This document shows positions 4,727 to 6,406 of a stretch of DNA of 6,406 nt, piece by piece; position 1 is the stretch's first letter, and every line of letters begins with the position of its first letter. The translations under genes and the position numbers were made by a program. The notes under the pieces are model-generated. The model was not told the origin of the DNA, did not search any database, and saw only the letters and a list, made by a program, of their open reading frames with translations. The DNA comes from Desulfuromonadaceae bacterium (GTDB lineage Bacteria; Desulfobacterota; Desulfuromonadia; Geobacterales; Pseudopelobacteraceae): positions 1 to 6,406 of the forward strand of contig JAQUCQ010000202.1 of the NCBI GenBank assembly GCA_028686145.1, written 5' to 3'.

Positions 4727-6406
4727 TCACTGTACTCCACTTCGTTGCTGCCTACGGCATATATCAGCATAGAGTCCCTGTTGTTGAATCAAGTCGGCCG
4801 GTGTGCCCTGTTCGACTATCAACCCTGATTTAACAACAAGAATCCGGTCGCAGTCGCGAAAAGCGGAAACTCTCTGCGAGACGATCAGGACTGTCCGGCC
4901 GGAATAGAATTTCCCCAGTTCGTTGAGTATTTCATCTTCGCGCCCTGCGTCGACCGCTGAAAGCGGATCATCCAGCAACAAGATCTGTGGATTACCGGCA
5001 ACCGCGCGGGCGATGGCAAGCCGTTGCTTCTGCCCGCCGGAGAGTGTCACTCCTTTTTCACCAACCTGAGTATCAAATTTTTTGGCGAACGCTTCCACGT
5101 CATCAAGAAAACCGGCTTGACTGGCCGCATTAGTCATAGCGTTGACAGGCTGATCACCGCTGATTCCATAACTGATGTTATCAGCAATTGTTCGCGAAAA
5201 CAGGAATGTTTCCTGGGGAACATATCCGATCAACCGACGCAGGCTGGCTTTGGTTATCGTATTGATATCCCGGCCATCAATAAACAGCATCCCGTCAGTG
5301 GCCGGTAGCAGCCTTGCGACCAGTCTCAAGAGAGTGGTTTTTCCGCTCCCGACCTCGCCGGTTATCCCTACTGTCTCTCCTGCCCTAATGTGAAATGAAA
5401 TTCCCCTGATAATGTCTGACTCGCCATAACTAAATCTGAGATTGCGTGCATCAATGCCGTGCTGAAGGGTTTCGATAGGTTGTGAATCAGTGCGGTCGGC
5501 AATAGTCGGCTCTGCTTCCAGTATTCCGGCAAGGCGTGACATGGAGGCCGCTCCCCGCTGTGCGAGCGTCAGGATCCAGCCAAGAACCGCCGTCGGCCAG
5601 ACAAGCATTGACAGATAGCCGCTGAAAGCCACAAAATCCCCCAGCGATATAGTGTTGGCTATGACCAGCCGCCCACCCATGAATAGGATTATAAGAGTTC
5701 CCGATCCGGTGGCGGCAGCCATCACCGGGATAATAAGACCCCGCAAACGTGCCAGCCTCAAGTTATGCGTGAGGTAGCACTCGGCTGTTTTCTCGAAATC
5801 ACCCTGAAAATAGTCTTCCCTGCAATATGACTTGATTAACCGCACTGCAGATACGGTCTCTTCGGCTTGACTGGAAAGATGCGCCAAAGTTTCCTGAGCC
5901 TGCAGCGAGCGATGGAAGAGGCGCTGGCTGATTTTTTTTACGATCAGCACCATCAGAGGCAACGGGAAAATTGCCCAGAAGGTGAGCCATGGATGTATCC
6001 GCAGCATCATTGTTACTGCGGCGCAATAGACCATCAGCGTATTAATGACACTCATGGAACCAAAGCCGGCCAGCATGCGGACGTTCGTCAAATCATTGGA
6101 AAAACGGGAAAGAATGTCCCCACTTCGGCTGGTTGAAAAATAGCCGATGTCAAGCATGGTCAACCGATGGAACAAGTCGTTCCGGATGCGGAACTCAATG
6201 ATGCGGGCAGCATTAAGGATGAGAGTCCGGGAAAATATGCGGGTAATGCAGTGTAAAACGGCCAGAAGGGCAATATACAGGGCACAGGCGGACGGAGAAA
6301 ACCGCGCCGTCAACGGATGCTGCAACGAGGCTACTGCCAACTTCATAAACCAGGGAATCAACAAGGCAAAGCCGTTGGTAAAAAGAAGGAAAAGCGCTCC
6401 TCCGGC
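4727..6406 (-). CDS. ABC exporter half-transporter (MsbA/MdlA type), N-terminus cut off
   Basis: The frame is open to the right edge, giving 559 visible residues; about 20-30 are probably missing, because the first visible residues (ALFLLFTNGFALLIP) already read as membrane helix 1. An ABC exporter membrane domain spans about 10-290, and the ATPase domain about 315-555. Numbered from the first visible codon: A-loop Tyr in FSYG (327), Walker A GEVGSGKTT (350-358), Q-loop in YVPQE (Q398), signature LSGGQ (455-459), Walker B ILLLDD (475-480), D-loop SAVDA. Two catalytic positions are altered: the glutamate after Walker B is Asp480 (GAT, 4967-4969), and the switch histidine is Gln511 in VSQRVSA (CAG, 4874-4876). 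This is the pattern of the weak-site subunit in heterodimeric exporters. No partner lies downstream, so one would have to be upstream beyond 6406. The substrate is unknown (lipid, drug or peptide are all possible). A TTG or ATG start near 6344-6364 would cut into helix 1 and is unlikely. Confidence 0.93.
   Translation of the reverse strand, partial: AGGALFLLFTNGFALLIPWFMKLAVASLQHPLTARFSPSACALYIALLAVLHCITRIFSRTLILNAARIIEFRIRNDLFHRLTMLDIGYFSTSRSGDILSRFSNDLTNVRMLAGFGSMSVINTLMVYCAAVTMMLRIHPWLTFWAIFPLPLMVLIVKKISQRLFHRSLQAQETLAHLSSQAEETVSAVRLIKSYCREDYFQGDFEKTAECYLTHNLRLARLRGLIIPVMAAATGSGTLIILFMGGRLVIANTISLGDFVAFSGYLSMLVWPTAVLGWILTLAQRGAASMSRLAGILEAEPTIADRTDSQPIETLQHGIDARNLRFSYGESDIIRGISFHIRAGETVGITGEVGSGKTTLLRLVARLLPATDGMLFIDGRDINTITKASLRRLIGYVPQETFLFSRTIADNISYGISGDQPVNAMTNAASQAGFLDDVEAFAKKFDTQVGEKGVTLSGGQKQRLAIARAVAGNPQILLLDDPLSAVDAGREDEILNELGKFYSGRTVLIVSQRVSAFRDCDRILVVKSGLIVEQGTPADLIQQQGLYADICRRQQRSGVQ

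Overview
The window looks like chromosomal DNA from an acetate-using deltaproteobacterium of the Geobacter/Desulfuromonas type. This is an inference. It rests on the two-gene DUF485 + ActP-like symporter operon (a layout known from Geobacter), on the long Ala/Pro-rich N-terminal extension of the symporter, on a proteobacterial-type CysK, and on coding DNA of moderate GC separated by very AT-rich spacers. No phage, transposon, CRISPR or plasmid gene is visible, and every intact gene belongs to a recognisable family.

Layout, left to right. (1) 1-220, minus strand: the first 73 codons of a DUF362-family protein whose remainder lies off the left edge. (2) 269-290: a perfect hairpin with a T-rich tail that ends the next operon. 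(3) 330-2640, minus strand: a DUF485 membrane protein followed, 13 nt after its stop, by an ActP-like sodium/acetate symporter. (4) 2641-3232: a gene-free, AT-rich stretch of about 590 bp with several inverted repeats that share the half-site TAATTG. (5) 3233-3393, plus strand: a complete single-gene tRNA unit made of a sigma70-type promoter, tRNA-Lys(UUU) with encoded CCA, and a strong intrinsic terminator. (6) 3394-3743: a spacer and probable long leader before cysK, with a 55-bp bulged inverted repeat and two overlapping hairpins next to the ribosome binding site. (7) 3744-4697, plus strand: cysteine synthase A. (8) 4691-4709: a hairpin that includes the cysK stop codon and lies between convergent genes. 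(9) 4727-6406, minus strand: nearly all of an MsbA/MdlA-type ABC half-transporter, cut at its N-terminus by the right edge.

Functional picture: the acetate operon brings in a carbon and electron source, cysK makes cysteine from O-acetylserine and sulfide, and the ABC protein is an exporter subunit with an unknown substrate. These units appear to be independent transcription units.

No convincing new system is present. The points most worth following up are the degenerate ATPase site of the ABC subunit, which predicts an unseen partner, and the unexplained palindromes upstream of the acetate operon and of cysK.
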